Positions 59,987 through 62,352 of a stretch of 62,352 bases of DNA are shown here, in pieces; within the stretch, counting starts at the first letter, position 1, and each line of letters starts with the position of its first letter. The notes below the pieces were generated by a model that worked only from the letters and a program-made list of their open reading frames with translations, ran no database searches and was not told the origin of the DNA. The position numbers and the translations under genes were made by a program. The DNA is taken from the NCBI GenBank assembly GCA_013289985.1, contig JABCYW010000018.1:1-62352 (forward strand), in the 5' to 3' direction. The stretch comes from Betaproteobacteria bacterium. GTDB lineage: Bacteria; Pseudomonadota; Gammaproteobacteria; Burkholderiales; Burkholderiaceae_C.

Positions 59987-61678
59987 ATGACTCCTCCGCC
60001 GTCGTCCTCCCTCGCCCTTCAGCGCCTCTACCACTGGGAGCGCACGGCGCCCGACCGCACGGTGTTCACGCAGCCCATGGGCGGCGGGCTGCTGAAGGAG
60101 TTCACCTGGAAGGACATGGTCGACGAGTCGCGCCGCATGGCCGCCTTCCTGCAGCAGCAAGGCTTCGAGCCGGGCTCGCGCATCGCGATCCTGTCGAAGA
60201 ACTGCGCCTGGTGGATCATGGCCGACTTCGCGATCTGGATGGCGGGCTGCGTGTCGGTGCCGCTGTACCCGACGCTGGCCGCCGGCACCATCGCGCAGAT
60301 CCTGCAGCACAGCGAGGCGCGCCTGCTGTTCCTGGGCAAGCTCGACGACTGGGATGCAATGCGCCCTGGCGTGCCGGCCGGCATGCCGTGCATCAGCTTC
60401 TCGCTGTCGCCCGCCGACGCGCAGGCGCGCGTGGACATGCGCTGGGACGAGATCGTCGCCCGCACGGCACCGCTGCCGGGCAGCCCGTTGCGCGACGGCG
60501 CCGACCTGGCCACCATCATGTACACGTCGGGCACCACGGGCGTGCCCAAGGGCGTGATGCACAGCTTCGCGAACTTCGCCTGGGCGATCGACGCCGGCCT
60601 GAAACGCGTATCGCTCAACGCCGACGCGCGCATGCTCAGCTACCTGCCGCTGGCGCACGTGGCCGAGCGCTCGCTGGTGGAGCACGGCCTGCTGGCCACC
60701 GGCATGCACCTGTTCTTCGCCGAGAGCCTGCAGACCTTCGCGCGCGACCTGCAACGCGCGCGTCCCACCACCTTCTTCTCGGTGCCGCGGCTGTGGGTGA
60801 AGTTCCAGCAGGGCATCCACGCGCGGATGCCGCCGCAGCGGCTCGAGCGCCTGCTCAGGATCCCCGTCGCCGGCCGCTTCCTGCGCCGCAAGATCCTCAA
60901 GGCGCTGGGCCTGGACGCCTGCCAGTTCGCGGCCGGCGGCGCGGCCCCGATGCCGCCCGACCTGCTGCGCTGGTACTCGATGCTGGGCCTGGACATCATC
61001 GAGGTCTACGGCATGACCGAGAACTGCGGCGTCTCGCACGCCACGCTGGTGGGCATGCGCCGCCCCGGCACGGTGGGCGTGCCCTACGACGGCGTGAGGT
61101 CCCGCCTCGACCCCGAGACCGGCGAGATCCAGGTCCAGACCGGCTGCCTGATGCTGGGCTACTACAAGGAGCCCGAGCTGAGCGCCGCGGCCTTCACCGC
61201 CGACGGCTGGCTGCACACCGGCGACAAGGGCGTGGTGGAGGCGGACGGCTGCCTGCGCATCACCGGCCGCGTGAAGGATCTGTTCAAGACCAGCAAGGGC
61301 AAGTACGTGGCGCCCGCGCCCATCGAGGACAAGCTGGTCGCCAGCGCCGCCGTGGAGGCCTGCTGCGTGGTCGGCGCGAACTATCCGCAGCCGTTCGCGA
61401 TGCTGATGCTCAACGAGGACGCCGCCGCGAAGTCGCGCGAGCCCGGCGCGCGCGCGGCGCTCGAGGACGCGATGGCCAACCACCTGCTCACCGTCAACCA
61501 CGGGCTCGATCCGCACGAGCAGCTGGAGGTGCTGATCCTGATGAAGGAGCCATGGACGGTGGAGAACGGCCTGATCACGCCCACCTTCAAGATCAAGCGC
61601 AACGTGCTGGAGACGCGCTACGCAGCGAGCTTCGACAAGTGGACGTCGAGCGATCGCAAGGTCGTCTGGGCCGACTGA
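59987..61678 (+). CDS. AMP-binding long-chain acyl-CoA synthetase-like enzyme
   Basis: 563 residues. P-loop-like YTSGTTGVPKGVMHS near 178, VYGMTENCG, WLHTGDKG and GRVKDLFKTSKGKYVAP with the late catalytic Lys. FAA1/FadD15-type architecture with a helical insert. Activates fatty acids to acyl-CoA via acyl-AMP. Chain length not predictable. No partner genes nearby except malate synthase (glyoxylate shunt), which would use acetyl-CoA from fatty-acid breakdown. Confidence 0.9.
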   Translation: MTPPPSSSLALQRLYHWERTAPDRTVFTQPMGGGLLKEFTWKDMVDESRRMAAFLQQQGFEPGSRIAILSKNCAWWIMADFAIWMAGCVSVPLYPTLAAGTIAQILQHSEARLLFLGKLDDWDAMRPGVPAGMPCISFSLSPADAQARVDMRWDEIVARTAPLPGSPLRDGADLATIMYTSGTTGVPKGVMHSFANFAWAIDAGLKRVSLNADARMLSYLPLAHVAERSLVEHGLLATGMHLFFAESLQTFARDLQRARPTTFFSVPRLWVKFQQGIHARMPPQRLERLLRIPVAGRFLRRKILKALGLDACQFAAGGAAPMPPDLLRWYSMLGLDIIEVYGMTENCGVSHATLVGMRRPGTVGVPYDGVRSRLDPETGEIQVQTGCLMLGYYKEPELSAAAFTADGWLHTGDKGVVEADGCLRITGRVKDLFKTSKGKYVAPAPIEDKLVASAAVEACCVVGANYPQPFAMLMLNEDAAAKSREPGARAALEDAMANHLLTVNHGLDPHEQLEVLILMKEPWTVENGLITPTFKIKRNVLETRYAASFDKWTSSDRKVVWAD

Positions 61679-61696
61679 GAGTCGCGCGGCGCGCAT

Positions 61697-61724
61697 GAGA
61701 AAGCCGCCCGCGGGCGGCTTTCTC
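61697..61724. terminator. Bidirectional terminator between the acyl-CoA ligase and malate synthase
   Basis: A perfect 28-bp palindrome with 14-bp arms: GAGAAAGCCGCCCG followed by its reverse complement. GC core with A/T-rich flanks on both sides, placed between two convergent stops. Confidence 0.8.
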
Positions 61725-61744
61725 GTCGGCGCCCCGGCGCTCGC

Positions 61745-62352
61745 TCAGAACGTCGATTCCTCGTACAGCGGCAGCGTCAGGAATTCGGCGAAGGCCTCGT
61801 CGGTGCTCATCTTCTCGAAGATCTGCGCCGCGCGGTCGAACTGGCCGACGGCCGGCGTCGCCTTGATCTTGGCGAGCTCCTCGGCCACCAGCGGACGCAC
61901 CATCCCGGCGGTCACCTTGCGGCCGTCGTCGAGCACGCCCTTGGGGCTGCGGATCCATTGCCAGACCTGCGAGCGGCTGATCTCCGCGGTGGCGGCGTCT
62001 TCCATCAGGTTGTGGATGGGCACGCAGCCGTTGCCGGCCAGCCAGGCGCCGAGGTAGTGGATCCCGACGTTGATGTTGTAGCGCAGGCCCGTCTCGGTGA
62101 TGGGGGTCTCGGGCTGGAAGTCCAGCAGCTGCGCGGCCGTCACGTTCACGTCGGCGCGCTGCTTCTCCCACTGGTTGGGCCTGTCGCCCAGCACCGCCAG
62201 GAACTCCTTCATCGCCGGCTCGACCAGGCCCGGGTGGGCCACCCAGCCGCCGTCGTAGCCGTCGATGGCGTCGCGCTTCTTGTCGTTGATGATGCCCTGC
62301 ATCGCGATCGCGTTCTTCTCCGGATCGTTCTTGATCGGGATCAGCGCGCTCA
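61745..62352 (-). CDS. aceB: Malate synthase A (partial, N-terminus off right edge)
   Basis: The last about 202 codons. C-terminal features: DGYDGGWVAHPGLVEPAM, NINVGIHYLGAWLAGNGCVPIHN and AEISRSQVWQWIRSPKG, all characteristic of malate synthase A. Glyoxylate shunt: glyoxylate plus acetyl-CoA gives malate. The start is outside the window. Confidence 0.95.
   Translation of the reverse strand, partial: SALIPIKNDPEKNAIAMQGIINDKKRDAIDGYDGGWVAHPGLVEPAMKEFLAVLGDRPNQWEKQRADVNVTAAQLLDFQPETPITETGLRYNINVGIHYLGAWLAGNGCVPIHNLMEDAATAEISRSQVWQWIRSPKGVLDDGRKVTAGMVRPLVAEELAKIKATPAVGQFDRAAQIFEKMSTDEAFAEFLTLPLYEESTF

Overview
The window is high-GC chromosomal DNA, most likely from a Burkholderiales betaproteobacterium of the Roseateles/Mitsuaria/Rubrivivax/Leptothrix kind. 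This rests on the exosortase-B (XrtB) type exopolysaccharide locus with EpsD/E/F/G/I/L proteins, PEP-CTERM proteins, the fused CysNC, and the order comM - porin - glnK - amtB - gshA. The genus is an inference; no rRNA or tRNA gene is visible.

Layout. (1) 1-3.8 kb: an iron/ligand-uptake-like module on the minus strand (STN-type TonB-dependent receptor cut by the left edge, FecI-like sigma factor, no FecR), a small protein that looks like a cut-down Mutator/IS256 transposase, and a divergent Xre-like regulator. (2) 3.9-5.2 kb: two related small PEP-CTERM proteins. (3) 5.2-9.8 kb: sulfate assimilation, with cysQ divergent from cysD-cysNC. CysD is preceded in frame by about 300 residues that resemble a catalytically dead IS630 transposase, and a perfect 17-bp inverted repeat lies in the divergent promoter region. 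(4) 9.8-14.4 kb: three glycosyltransferases and UDP-galactopyranose mutase. (5) 14.4-51.0 kb: an almost unbroken minus-strand exopolysaccharide supercluster. It holds an initiating sugar-phosphate transferase, ManC, a sugar nucleotidyltransferase, the complete dTDP-rhamnose set, a UDP-glucuronate 4-epimerase-like protein, two nucleotide-sugar dehydrogenases, EpsL, glycosyltransferases, a Wzy-like polymerase, a Wzx flippase, a secreted TIM-barrel glycosidase-like lipoprotein, EpsI, XrtB, EpsG/F/E, three EpsD-like lipoproteins, and GDP-fucose genes. Hairpins near 46.8, 44.7, 34.9, 26.7 and 18.5 kb divide it into probable transcription units. (6) 51.2-56.3 kb: comM, then a porin - glnK - amtB nitrogen module behind a convincing sigma-54 promoter and an NtrC-type site. 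(7) 56.3-62.4 kb: gshA, an acyltransferase whose leader carries an 18-bp perfect inverted repeat, a glycosyltransferase-like protein, an acyl-CoA ligase, and malate synthase cut by the right edge.

How it works together: the sugar-nucleotide genes supply dTDP-Rha, GDP-Fuc, UDP-GlcA/GalA, UDP-HexNAcA and UDP-Galf. The glycosyltransferases build a lipid-linked repeat that Wzx flips and Wzy polymerises, EpsF/EpsG set chain length, and EpsE/EpsL export the polymer. XrtB/EpsI connect the locus to the exosortase system. The strongest candidates for undescribed biology are the transposase-like/CysD fusion with its putative operator, the transposase-derived protein next to the sigma factor, and the 18-bp hairpin in the acyltransferase leader.
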